From Isochrysis galbana (taxonomy: Eukaryota; Haptophyta; Isochrysidales; Isochrysidaceae): 64,000 nt of DNA. This document shows positions 28,409-40,900 of the stretch, piece after piece (within the stretch, counting starts at the first letter, position 1; each line of letters opens with the position of its first letter). A program made the position numbers and the translations under genes. The notes beneath the pieces are model-generated. The model did no database searches and had not been told where the DNA came from. It saw only the letters and a list, made by a program, of their open reading frames with translations. Location: NCBI GenBank assembly GCA_018136815.1, contig CM030945.1, positions 1,028,605 through 1,092,604 on the forward strand, in the 5' to 3' direction.

Positions 28409-31400
28409 ATGGACGCTCTCATCCGCGCCTCAGCAGCGGCCAGTGCGGCAAGCGGGGGCGCGCAAAAGCGCGGTTCGAGTATGAGCAGCAGCAGTATCTT
28501 CGGCAAGAAGAGCCGCCCCGACCAACAAGCCGAGCCCACACGCCAGCCTGGCCGAGGCAGAGGGCGAGGAGCAGCTGTGTCCTCCGGCAGTGGAGTGCCG
28601 AAGCCTCAGCTCTGCCAGTGGTTCCTTCAGGGCCGGTGCCGCTTCGGGGACGAGTGCTCGAACCTGCATATGACCACTTCCTCCAATGTGGCCAAGCATA
28701 CTACCAAGCCTGACAAGACGCAGCAGAAGGCGCAGCTCGCCGCCAAGCTCGCGGCGGCAAAGGCCAAGCTTGCGGCGGCAAAGGCGGCAAAGGCAGGCCG
28801 AGGACGTGGGGCCCCGCCTGCCACAGCCGGACGTGGAGCCACCGCGGAGACCAGTGCCGCTAGTGGCATCTTTTCGAGGCTAGGGGCGTCGCCCGGAGTC
28901 TTGGTGGGTGCACCGGCAACTGCTGAGCAAGCCGAAGACGACGTGGCCGATTTGGCTGCAGCTGCCGCAGAGGCCTGGGAAGAAGGCGAGGAATGGGGAG
29001 AGGAGTGGGGTGAAGAGGGCGAAGAGTGGGGCGATGAAGCGTGGGGAGAAGGAGATGGGGAGGCAGAAGGCGAGGGCGAGGGCCAGGGCGAGGATTGGGC
29101 AGGCGAGGAAGGGGACGAGGACGGCGAGGCTGAGGAGGCAGGAGAGGATGAGGGCGAGGAGGATGCGCAGGAGGGCGTGTCGAACGAGCTCTCTTCAATA
29201 CCGGAGAGCTTGGCCGAGGCCATGGCGGCGGCGGCAGATGCGCGTGCCGCCTCATCCACCGCCGCTGCAGCCGAGGTTCCAGATATGAGCAGGGGAGACG
29301 AGGTGAGCAGCGGAGGCGAGGAGGCAGCCGCCGGGACTTGCATTGGCGGCGCTCCGCGTGCCTCTGGAAGCCAAACAACCAAGTTGGGTGCGGGGGGCCT
29401 ACGCCGAAGCGTCTTGAAGCGCACTGCCGCAGACGCGAGCTCTCCGCCCCAAGGGATCTCCCCACCACCATTAATGGGCGTTTCACACACCTCGCCCGAT
29501 ACGGTGGGCGCGGGGCGTGGCTCTCCTGGTGACGGGCATCCCAAGCGGGCCAGAGCGCTCCCGGGGAGCGCCAACAATTCGACGAGCTCTGGAACACCGG
29601 CACCCACTGGGATCGCCAAGACCAGGCTCGTCTTCGGCCCCGGTTCCACCACGAGCGCAAATCTCGATGCTCTCTCTCGCGAGGCGGCCGCCTCTCGTGC
29701 CGTTCGCTTTGAACGGCCCTTCATTCCTGCCGCCATCGCACTGGGTGCTAGAGGTGCAGCTGCGGCTCCAACAAGCTTCTCCAGCAGTTGTGACCTTGCT
29801 GTGCGTGCAGCAGGCGTCGAGTTCGACTGGTGAGCAGCAGCAATGTGCTATGTAACGGATCCCAACTATCAACTTCCGTTGCATGCGGCACTTGCTTTCT
29901 GTTGGACTCAACCGCTGTGCTCACCATTTACATTGTCGCTTCCGTCACTGGAGGCGTCACGCACGGAAGAGAAATGGTGTGTGACCCCACCCCACGCCAA
30001 CCCTACCTACCCTATCCTACCCTCCGGACTCAGGTACATTCCTCCACCCTACTCCTGGTCTGCGCTCTCTTTTCCTCCCTCGCGCGACGAGGGCGCTGAC
30101 GGACGCAACTTTGCCGACGGAGGCGGATGGGTGCGTGATTGCTTGGCCATGTCTAGACGCGCCACGTTACCACGCATCGTACACATCCACGTGGCCCTCT
30201 GTCACCTTATCCCACCATCTCAGAGGTGTGTCGTATGGCTACACCACCCGCTCAAGAAGAGGTATTCTCACGACTACTCTGCCCACGCTGTCGCTGCAGG
30301 GGCGTTGCAGCGAAATGTGCCCATCAGAAGAGGTGCACGAGCGTCTACACATCGCGCCCAACGCCAACTTGCAGGAGACGGACCCCCTTACCGGAGAGCC
30401 TGACGCGGCCTGGCTGGTTACAATGTTTCATCGGAATGACGCGGGTGAGCTATCGTAGTCACCTTACCAATTACCTCCAAGCGCACCATCCATGTACACC
30501 GCCGTGGTGGAGGGGCACCCCTGCGTTTCTTTTTCGGCCGTGGCGTTGCTTGTTGACAAGCCAGCTCAGAAGCGCCCAGCACCTGACAGGCCTGGCCCCT
30601 TGATTCGCCTCCCCGCGTTGCAGCTCGCGTGTGGAAACCCACCGACATCCGCAACATTAGCGCGCTCGCAAACTCCGTGGAGCACCTGCTCACTGTGGTG
30701 CTGCCGCGCCGGTTCCCCGCGTTCCCTGGCGGTCCATGCCCCGCGGAGGCGGCAGCTTGGGAAAACGCAGGCGACACAGCCTCCATCGGGTGGGAAGGTG
30801 TCAAAGGAGAGCCCCCCTTTATACGTACAGCCAGCTTTGTCAGAGATCGGCTGCGGCAGGTGAGCATGCTTTGGATGTGGGGCCATATCACCTACGTCTT
30901 GATCACGTTGCTAGCGCCGCCCGCCCTCATGCCTCGTTCTTGCATCCCGCACTACCCTGAGCATGGCTTCATGCGTCAAAATTGTGGTTTGCTCTCAGCG
31001 GTTTTTTCTCTGCCGGTTCGTGCCCTCCTTGGCGAGCAGGTGCGACAGGAACTGACCATGCAGCAGCCTTCGTTCTCTCTTGCCGCTCGTGAGGTCGCAG
31101 TTGACCTCCTCGAACAGTGCACGCGCTTTCACATCATGGTGGAGCACCGCTGTTGCGAACTGGGCCTTAGAAATCTGTAAGTCGTGGATCCCTCTCCTAT
31201 GCTTGCTCTGCTCGTGTGGGTCCTACTTGATTCCTCCTCTTTGAATGGCCATACGTCGCGCTGCTTTATTGAATGTTATGTCGCACCTGGCCATCGTGCC
31301 CGCCGTTTGCCCGAGACCAACCCCAACTTCTTGCTTCTCAGCCCGCCGGACGACGCCAAGTTCGACTCGCGAATGAACATGCAGATGTATACGCAGGCGC

Positions 31401-34400
31401 TCTCCGGGCTGCAGCAGCTGTACGAGGAGCTCCGGCATCATGGAGTCCAGGTGCTATTGTGCCCCGACACATCGGCTTCCATGTTGTAAAGAAGGCGTGT
31501 GCACTGAGCCGCAGCGCGCCCTACTCGTCCTCACGTTGCACCTGTGATTCCGCGTCTTGACATCGCAGTGCGCCAACGAGGCCGAGTTTCAGGCGTACTA
31601 CCTCGTTTCGTCGGCGGATCCTGACGTCCTCTTCGGCAGGCTCGCCAGCCTTCCGGCGGAAGTGTTGAGCGACCCTTGCATGCAGATCGCTCTGCGTGTG
31701 GTCGCCGCCATCCAAGGCGGCGACTTTGGTGCCTTTTTTCGTGAGCTGAAACGCGCGTCGTACCTCACTGCTTGCCTGATGCATAAGCACTTCGAGACGG
31801 TGAGTGCCCAACTGCTTTTGCCCCTCCTATCCCTTAGTATTGCGCTCGCCCTCACATGTGCGGGGCCTTCCGATCGAGCTAGTATACCTGAAGTGCTCGT
31901 GGCGTTAGAGCTCGCCATCGTTCACCGGCGTGCGCGTCAAACAAGCGCTGTTCTCACTCCTTGGCTGCGCCGCGCGCAGGTTCGGCAACGCGCCGTCGTT
32001 GCAATCAATCGAGCTTTTGCACCTCGGCCTGACTCCAAAGTGGAACTTCCGCTGGCCGATTTCCAACGAATGCTTCGCCTCGAGGACGCTGAGGAGGCGA
32101 AAGCGATCGCTGATTTTTACGGTTAGTCTCCTCTTCAACCGTCTGCGTTTGCTAGAGACGAGCAATCCAGTAGGGTGGGGCTTAGCCGGAGACTTCGAAT
32201 GCTCAGCCCATAGTGTCATTCCGCGATGGACTTGAGCTCTACGATTGCTCAGCCTGCCCCTACTGATCAGCATTACAAGCCGTTCTTGTGCTTATACATC
32301 TTCCATGTGTCTTCAGGCTTGCATCTTTCTCCGTCTGGCACTGCCGTCCTCCTCACGGGAACATCGCGCATTTACCCGAAGACAGACGCTGAAGGCGCCC
32401 CCATCCTCCCGCCCCTAGTGTGCTCTCGCTCCATTATCGAAGCCAAACGTGAAGGGATTCCAGTTTGCCAGCTGATGATGTCTCCGAAGCCGCCGCCAAA
32501 GTTGGTGGAGCTCGTCGGCGGGGTCCCGGCTGTTGCCGCAGCCACGCTGCCCTCGCCCCGCGCTATGATCGCCTCGGTCGCTGCCAAGCAAGCTGGCGGT
32601 AGCAACAGCACATCGGCAGGGGTCACAACGTTCCCTCTACGCCCAGCGGCATCGACATCGGCGAGTAAACCGTCCGGCGCGCCCTCTGCCGCCTTGCCAT
32701 GTGCTGGAGCCGTCGTGACCAACTCGTTTCCGCCAGCCAACGTTTGCGAGGGGGCTCCCAAGCGCACGCTTAGCTCATCTGAACCATCGTGGGGTTCAGC
32801 TCCTGGAGCAGTTTTCGGTTTCAGCAAGGCAGCTACGGCGACTTCGGGTGGTACACCTTTACCAACCTCGAAATCCCCGCCTACTGCAAGCCACAGAGCG
32901 CCAGGCCCCACAGCTAGCACACCACTTACCTCGGATACGAGTAAAATTACCTTCGATCAAAGTAGCGCCAACGTTGCTGCTTTGGGGCCTTCTACACCTA
33001 CCGCTTTTCCGGTTGCTGCGACGTCGACCTTACAGCTTTCGGCCGCCGCTGCCGCTTTCACTCCCTCTACCACGACATTCACCGGGGCCATTCCTGCCAC
33101 TCTTTCTCAAGCCCCGGCGGGGGCTGCTATCAGCCTTCCAGCCCCGGCGGTGGCTCCGTTCACAGCAGCTTCCTTCATAATCGGTGCAGCTCCTGTACCG
33201 GCGCCATCGCTGCCAACGATCTTAGCGGCGCCCGCACCCGCTCTAGTAGCACTATCGAGCACCGCTTCAGGGGTTCCCGGCACCACGATTGCAAATACGA
33301 CGGCAGCCAGCGCACCGTTTGCACCTTCATTCATGCCCTCAACGACATCTCCCTTTGTAGCTGAGAACTCGCCACCCACCACGACGGGCCCTCAATCGAG
33401 CACCAGTGCTAGTCTTGCTACCGCCACACCGGTCACATTCAGTTTTGGCGGTGAGCGCCCAGCGCCAACTTTTGTGTTCCCATCATCACCGGAGGAGTCG
33501 CCTGCTAAGCCTGTGTGGTCGATGACGCTAGATGATGATGAGGTGCGCGTCGACGCACCGCTCGCCCGGGCTCGTGGTCGAGCAACAGCGGAGATTTGCT
33601 TTGAGATGGAGGTTGAGATGGTGGAGAAGCTTGTACACGAAGTCGCTAATGAGGCTGTGGGTGACCGGTACGCGTTGTGGATCGACGATGCCCACGGCCG
33701 CAAGGAATTCCGGCACCCCGCTTGGCTCGATAGGATAGCTGCAGCCAATAGTGCCGATCTCGGCAGCAGGCAGCACATGGCGTCCCAGTTACCAGTCCTC
33801 AAGCTTCGCTTCAGTCATTGGGCAACTGCCACGAACGCGGGACGAGAACGACGAGCTGCATTCGGCGCTAAGCGGCGCAAGCAGCGCGATGCGAGTACAT
33901 CAGGAACGTGGCCTTTGGGAGGAGGGGCAGAATTCGGGGGACCATGCGCGAACACGCCGCTATCCATGCGGCACATCCCGATGGCCACCTGGGGCGGTAG
34001 TGCCGCACGAATCCTCGAGCTTGCCGGGGAGAGGGCTGATCCGGCGCGCACAACTACCCAAGCGGCATCCCGGCCGCTGGAAGTCCGCAGCACGAAGCCT
34101 ATGCCTTGCACCCCAATCAGTGCCTCTGGCCAAGCTCCCTTCGGCATAGCTCCCATCCGTTCCTCTCCGGCGCGCAACGAGGCTCGTGTCATCGAGTTGC
34201 ATCCGATCCTACGATCGAACGTAGTTCCTACAAGTGTCCGCCCGCTTGGCTGGTGGTGGGCTAAGCCAGATCCATTCTCTCCTCGAGCCATCGGAACGAG
34301 CCCTATTGGGGGGGCTACGTCACGTGCGAGCCTTGATGGGGGGCTCGGGATGCGGGACTTCGACGAGGTTGACGATGATGCCGACGGCATTCATCGACCT

Positions 34401-34946
34401 GCATCCAGCGGGTTCTCTTTCCCAGGCGAGTCCTTCCTTTCCTCCGATGAAGTCCGGGAGTCGATCGCATCGGCATCTCAAGCCCTCACTTCTGCGTCCT
34501 TCTCGCTTACTGCCCCACTGCTGGAGGCAGTGCGCGCTGCAAAGAAGCAAATGGTCGCCGTCGCGATTTCACTTGGGGGAGCAGCGAGTGACACTTACGA
34601 GTCAACGCGAGCACATGTGACCACGCCTCGGCCATCTCCCACAAGGGCTTCTATCTCTAGCCCAATACCATCAACTCGTTACGTCGCTCCGGGGATCGCA
34701 TACGGGGAGAGGCAGGATCTTGTTAATCAGAAAGACAGCCGTAATGCGGTAGCACAAGCCTCGATTGGAGATGCTCCGGCACGGGTGCCATGCGTCAATA
34801 TCGATCAAGAGATGGACGAGGCCGATCGCAACGGTGATGACTCCGTTGTAAAACTTTTGGCATTGGCACGTGCTGCACGGCGAGAGAGAGAGGCCCTTGC
34901 GGACAAGATCACTCGCGCGCAACGAATAGTAGCCAGAACGAGGTGA
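28409..34946 (+). CDS. SAC3: SAC3/GANP-family mRNA export factor with N-terminal CCCH finger
   Basis: Nine exons join in frame: 28409-29829, 30034-30130, 30300-30444, 30624-30859, 31040-31176, 31342-31450, 31569-31799, 31980-32121, 32317-34946 (5,148 nt, 1,715 aa). All introns are GT-AG, 118-204 bp. Exon 1 has a CCCH zinc finger (LCQWFLQGRCRFGDECSNLH, about residues 67-86), Ala-rich helices and a long Glu/Gly/Trp acidic region. The SAC3/PCI domain, about residues 507-840, has GRCSEMCPSEE, SFVRDRLRQVRQELTMQQ (spliced), CTRFHIMVEH, MQMYTQALSGLQQLYEEL and NEAEFQAYYLV. Exon 9 is Ser/Thr/Ala/Pro-rich with sparse FG motifs (FSFGGERPAPTFVF) and a C-terminal helical part. SAC3 scaffolds TREX-2, which links transcription to mRNA export at the pore. 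The fused CCCH finger, a likely RNA-binding module, is unusual. Confidence 0.88.
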
Positions 34947-36309
34947 TTTAGAGGCGGCCCGCCACGAATGCCAACTCATCGATGGACGTCTCTCATTGTA
35001 TCGACAGTCTATCGTCCCTCCCTAAAAGGGGTTGCTGTGAGCGCAACGTGTGGCCGTTCACGACCCCGTATCTAGATGGCTATCAAGGCTATCCGGCGAG
35101 CCCATCTATGGCACCGCACAATATGCATAGACAGCTCGTTGGCTGACATGCATAATTCGGCCAAAATCAATGAACTTTGCATATTTATTTCACATGAGGG
35201 AGAGCACGCTCCCTCCCCAGTTCTGATTCCGTCAAAAGTGGGCAGGTCTAGTTGAATTTGAGCTCCACCAGACACACTACATAAGGCGAACCCCTCTTGA
35301 AGATTCAGGGCTACCGCTACCATCTATGTATCTACAGCACTTGCGCGCGCTCTATAGCACCACATCGCCTTCGCTATCCCCCTTTCCTTCCGCTCCCCTT
35401 CACCCCTTCGGTTTCCTTTTCCTATTCGTTTCCGGGGCCAGGCATCAAACATGCACCTATGTGCGACATTGATTGAGCGCATAAAGCACAAACAACCGCT
35501 ACGGCTCCTACGCCTTTGTTAATTAAAAAACATTCTTGAAAAGGTCTGCTAAGCTACTAGGGAAAAAAACTTCTTAATATTCTCGCCGCGCGCGCGACCC
35601 TGCACGTCTAGTCTGCAACCACGCCCGCATCCCTTATCACTCCCCCCACTTGCCTTGCGGATTGCGGCTCGTCCCCTCGTGCTCTACTTAGTTAGGGGGT
35701 CGGTGTACGGGGCTTCCGGTGACATGCGGCGTGAACCGATCCCCGATGGCCGATGGTCTAGTCTTACACTCCCTCTCGCCCCATCGGGCTATCGGCTGTC
35801 TCGTGTTTCCTTTTTGTTTGTCCATGTACCAGGTTTTTGGGGCCTCATTGGTTCCGGGGGCTGTGGGTCGCGTAGGTCAGGGGTGGGATGTTTTGTGTTT
35901 TGTTGTAGTTACGCGAGTCTTTCCGCCATGAGCCATGTCGAGCGCTTGTGTTACTAGGGCTAGGTTCGCGCTCATCGCGAGGTGTGTGGTGAATGAGTGT
36001 GAGTGCGGTGTGGTGTGCGAGTGCGAAGGGTGGGAATGGACGCATGTATGACTTGATGGAGGCATGGAGAGATGGGCGGAGCTAAGTGTGGGCGGAGCCG
36101 GGACGGGATGAGACGAGGGAAGGGTGCCAGGCCCGGCGTGGACCTCTCCCGAATGCTCGGATGCGAACTGAGTGACGGCACGTGGCGGCGAGGCCGGCCG
36201 AGTCCGTGCCGAGGCGGGCGGCCCAGAGGAGCGCGGAGTCGCTCGCGCTCAGGAGGGAGGCGGCGCTGGCGGTCGGGCTCGCGTGGACGCTCGAATTCTA
36301 GCAAGGGGG
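34947..36309. other. Intergenic
   Basis: At 35,290-35,305 GAAGATTCAGGGCTA recurs from 13,405. At 35,567-35,605 a run ending in AACTTCTTAATATTCTCGCC then GCGCGCGCGAC is a dispersed tail motif. GGACGCTCGAATTCTAGCAA at 36,282 directly precedes the LTR terminus. No gene recognised on either strand. Confidence 0.5.
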
Positions 36310-37170
36310 TGTCGCATCCGCGATCGACCTTTTTGTTTTAGAAGTTGTCTGCGTTTCTATGTCCCCTCCTTGCAGGCTAGTCACTAGTCACCGTCGCAGG
36401 ATCCTACATTCGCCCATTCGCCCTTGTTGCCCTCGCCTCCTTTGTCGCCTCCCTTGTCGCCTGCTTGCCCCTCACCTGGCTTACCTCCTTGCGTGCTCCT
36501 CGCGTTTTTAGGCTAAGTCGCGCGTTCAGGTATCGCCGGTGCAAGGAACCGCCCCCTTGTGTGACCCTGATTCCCCCTCAGGTGTTGGCCGTTGGATTAT
36601 ATCGTGGCGCTGTTTTACTTCGGTCTTCATCAAATCACTTAAGGGTTTTCGAAAGATTCCCTCCTTATTCCTGTGCGTAACTGTCGCCCCCGTTGGATCG
36701 TCCGTCGCCCCGTCGCTCTCTTGTCGGCATTCTCTTCCTTGTTCGATCTGTCAGCAGGTTCCTGTGCGTTCCGTGATAAGGATACGTTAGTGTGGAGAGT
36801 GTTGACGTGAGTGTAGTGTCATCTCGTCGGTCCATCGGCCTCTAGCCGTCTGTCGTCTGTCGTTCTTCGTTCGTCGCTCTCGTTCTCGTCCTCGTTCCCG
36901 TTCTCGTCCCTCGTTCTCAACACTACCTCAATACCAAACCTCTCCACTCCCTCAGCCCTGCTAGCCTATCCATCCCGATCCGCCCAGCCATGTCCGCTCC
37001 GTCGTCGCGCTCGCCCTCGCCCAAGCCCGTCCTCCCGCCTTCCTCTGCTGAGGAGGTGGTCCAGCCCGTCATTCCATCACTCCCGGCCACCTTCGCCGCG
37101 CCTTCCGCCGATCGTCTCCCTTCCGAATCATCGCATATCGAGCCCGTGGTCATGCTCGATCCGTCAGGGA
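36310..37170 (+). mobile_element. LTR terminus with gag-like start, copy 1
   Basis: Begins TGTCGCATCCGCGATCGACC after a purine tract and is about 95% identical to 45,856-46,716 (offset 9,546 bp). An ATG at 36,990, 680 bp in, opens MSAPSSRSPSPKPVLPPSSA, a Ser/Pro-rich, gag-like N-terminus that degenerates after about 55 codons. No PBS, pol or second LTR was found. Confidence 0.6.
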
Positions 37171-37960
37171 AGCGGGCGTGGCTGTGGCTGCGGATGAGTT
37201 ATGCAGGGTCGCGCGCGCGGCGAGATTGTTAAGAAGTTTTTTTAGAGGTCGTAAGCAAGCATAAGCAGGGGCAGGGGTGCTTACCAAACGATTCTTCTAA
37301 CCAAGTGAGCTTTTCGTAGGCGTGCTTAGAAATAGTAATACTACTAGTAAGCACCGTACACTGCTACGCTCTAAGTTCTACGAGTAAGATCTGCATTCAG
37401 CAGATCTCCCCCCCCCTGTATTTCAACCCTCTCTCTCCCCTCTCCGCGGCGCCGCGCGTATTCCTGTGAAAAAAGTACCTCGCTCTCCTCTTCCTTCCTT
37501 CTCCTTCCTAGATCTAAATTACTCCTCTCTCCTTTTCTTCAGTCGCTTCTCTCACCCTCCAACACTCCGATACATTCATCTTCACTGCCCTATATACTAC
37601 CTACATCTAGAACCTCTCACTTCTACTCTAGTAGTTGTAGCCCCTTCCTTCCTCTGTCTCTACAACCTCTCAATTATTTCCCATGTATTTCCCATACTCA
37701 TATATTATCCTGCCTCTCTCACTTCTCTCCTTCTGCTCTCTTCTTCTCCGCCCCCCCCCCCCTCTCTCTCCCCAGCGTCTCTCTCTTCTTCCCGCCCCCC
37801 GCCCCCTGCGCCCCCCACCTCTCCCTCTCTCTCCTCGGCGCTCTCGCTCTGCCCCCCCCCCCTCCCCCCCTCTCGCGCTCTCCTCCCCTTGCCCGCCTCC
37901 CCCCCCTCCTCTCTCTCTTGCCGGTGCATCAGGCTGCCGCGCGGGTCATCGCTCGCACCG
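37171..37960. other. Intergenic and CT-rich leader of the 2,226-aa gene
   Basis: 37,200-37,236 carries GTCGCGCGCGCGGCGAGATT then TTAAGAAGTTTTTTT, the inverted form of the tail motif at 35,567. From about 37,430 to 37,920 the DNA is C/T-rich, open in the gene's frame without ATG. Confidence 0.5.
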
Positions 37961-40900
37961 ATGCCGCATGGCACCGGCCTCCTCGTCCTCCTCCTCGCCG
38001 CGCTCGCCCAGCAGTCTGTGATAGGAGCGCCGAGTGCAAGTGCGAGCGTGAGCCAAAGCCAGCCGACGCCCGCGCCTACGCCTGCCCGCCCCCCCGTGGC
38101 GAGACCGGTGCCCAAGCCACCACCGCCGCGGCCGCCGCAGCCACCCCCACCTCCGCTACCTCCGCGCCTGCCGCCCAACGTGCTGCCGCACACGGGTGTG
38201 GCAGCCAGTCGGCCGAAAACCTCACCTCCTGGAAGTACAGCAGCCGACTCTGCCAATGCCATCACGCCAGCGCCGCCGCAGCCGCTCAGTGTAAGCGGTT
38301 CTGGCAGCACTCATTACACAAGCGGAAGCCCTGGTGCTGCCGATACGCGTGCTGGAGATGCCTCTGAGAACCGGGCTGTGGCCTCGCCGAATGCGGCCGG
38401 CAAGGGCGATTCCATGGCAGCCAAAGCCAGACAGCCTTCGGATTTAGGCGTGAGGGAGGCGTCTTTGGTGCGAGCGGGCTCAGGGACAGCGAGTGGGCCT
38501 TCTCCTCATTTCGAGACCTCCTCGGATCTAGCCGCGGAAGAGCTGGCAATGGCTGCTGCAGATGCCGCCGCGGCAGCAGCGGAGCTGTCTGTGGGACTAT
38601 TTTCAGATTCTATTCCTTCAAGAACGACGAACGATGCCATTGCATTTGGCAATCCTGAAGCACCGCAGCGGGGTGACGCGGAGGCAGCCCAGGGTGTGAG
38701 CTCCCGCTCCATGTCTAATGGGTCAGTAGCGCAGGCAGATGGAGTGGCAGCCAAGCCTAATGCATCTCTCACGGATGAGAACGAGCCGGACCTTGCCTCC
38801 CTCACCAAGTCTAGTGCTGAGCCTCCTCCACCGAAGGTTAGCCTAGATGGCCAGCATGGAGGGGTGCCATCGGCAACATTGCCAGTCGCTGCAGCAGCTC
38901 CTGAAGCGCACCAGCATACGGCCACCGCGAACGATGCCGCTAAGGCGTTCATGTCGATTGAGGCCAACGGCTCTGATGTCTTAGCAACTCCATTGCTTGA
39001 GGAAGTCGCCCACACTCTGAACATCACGCATGGCAGAGCGGTAGTCAGTAGCAGCTCCGTCAGTGGTGGTGGCGACGCGGCTGACAATGCTGGTCCAACA
39101 GCCGGATTGTCTCAGGCCGCTGTTGCAACAGAGCGCAAGCGAGAGGGAATCGCAACGGAAGCGACTATTCAACAGACCGAGTCGGAGGCCACCCACCCCC
39201 TTGACCCTCATGCCGCTGATTTGCATGAGGATTTAGATGCAGTTGAGGCTTTACTGCACGACGAGGTCCAGTCGTCATCGAGCGTCCAATCTCAAACCAA
39301 GGCTGACATTCTGGAGGGAGAGTACAAGTCGGCAAAGACGAACGCAATGCAATCTGACTATGCAGCTTCTGTGGCATCTGGCGCGGCCGCAATGAAGTCC
39401 TTGCCAAATCTTAAAGAGTCGATGCCGCCAGACGCCACAGGGACTTCATCGCCGAGCCTATCACCCGCGTTGCCCTCACAGCTGCCTCCACCACGCAGAC
39501 GCGACGCCGAGGATGTCTTGGAGCAGTCGACTTCGGCAGTGCCAGCCCAAAACAGTGCAGGCACATCTCCCACACCGTCGGCATCTGCAACGGGGCCGGA
39601 GCCAGGATTCGAGCGTACGAAGACGACAGCACCTATGGAAAACGGGGTGCCCATCAACCCTGATCCGCAGTCTAAGCGGACCGCCACGCCGTTGCCCAAA
39701 GGCGAGGCATCACCCAGCAGCGTCGAGCCTATGGCCGCTGGCGCGTCGCCTATAATCCCGACGTGGGCGTCGCAGAAGGACAGCATGCCCTCCCCCCCGC
39801 CCGTGCTCCCATCGCCTAGTGGTGCTCAGCCGGCGGTAGCCTCTGCGTCGCCCATCTCGCCAATAGCGGCAGTGCGGGTGCTGAGCTCGACCTCCACCGA
39901 TCCGATGCTCGCATCCCCAAGCGGCGATCAGCCGATGGGAGTGGGCGCATTGCCCGTGATACCGACATCGTCGCAGAAGGGGAACCCGCCTTCTACCACG
40001 CCTGTGCTCCCATCACCTCCCGGCGCTCAGCTGGAACCTAATGGCTTATCGCCCGCCTCGTCGGCAGCGATGCTGCAGAAGGATAACTCTGCCTCCACGG
40101 CTTCGCTTGCATCGCCTAGCAGCGCTCAGCCGGCAGCGGCTGGCGCCACGCTGACAACACTGCCACAGGAGGAGAGCTCGACCTTTGCTTCACCGGTGGT
40201 CGCATTGCCCGGTGGCGCTCGTCCAGGGGCAGTGAGCTCTGAGCCCGCCACGCCGGGAGCATTGTCGCAAGAGGGCTCGATATCTACATCGCCGGGGCCC
40301 GCATCACGTAGCGGTGTTCAGCCGTTGGCGATAGAGGTGTCGCCCGTCTCGTCGGTGACGCCGCAGAAGGAGAGCTCAACCTCCGCCTCACCAATGCTCG
40401 CAATCCCTAGTGGTGCTCAGCCGTTGGCGGTGGATGTGCCGCCGCCGGCGATGCCATATAACGAGGGCTCAACCTCCGCCTCACCAATGCTCGCAATCCC
40501 TAGTGGTGCTCAGCCGTTGGCAGTGGATGTGCCGCCGCCGGCGATGCCATACAACGAGGGCTCAACCTCCGCCTCACCAATGCTCGCAATCCCTAGTGGT
40601 GCTCAACCGTTAACAGTGGATGTGCCGCCGCCGGCGATGCCATATGACGAGGGCTCGGCCTCCGCCTCGCCAATGCTCGCGTCGCCCACCGGTGCTCAGC
40701 CGGCAGCGATGGTTGGGTTGTCCGCAACGCAGGCAGCGGTGCGTCAACAGGGAAGCTCTGCATCTGCCACGCTCGTGCCAGGATCTTCCTCCACTCCTAC
40801 GCTCGAGGGATCTCGTCATTCACCGGAGCAGACTTCTGCTAGCCCAACCTCCACGCCACCATTAACAGTCGCCGATCTTGACGTGAGCGGTGGCGCTGTC

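Noticed and set aside
27829..28539. Minus-strand (Leu-Leu-Ser)n ORF and plus-strand (Glu-Glu-Arg)n ORF
   Set aside because: Both are translations of the 9-bp purine repeat; neither has a start or any sequence beyond the repeat.
28409..29833. Stand-alone CCCH protein ending at 29,833
   Set aside because: The stop is the TGA inside a GTGAGC donor, and the next exon (30,034-30,130) joins in frame to the SAC3 signature.
32226..34946. Separate FG-repeat gene starting at ATG 32226
   Set aside because: That ATG lies within intron 8 of SAC3; the acceptor at 32,316 restores SAC3 continuity (ADFYG-LHLSPSG) in phase.
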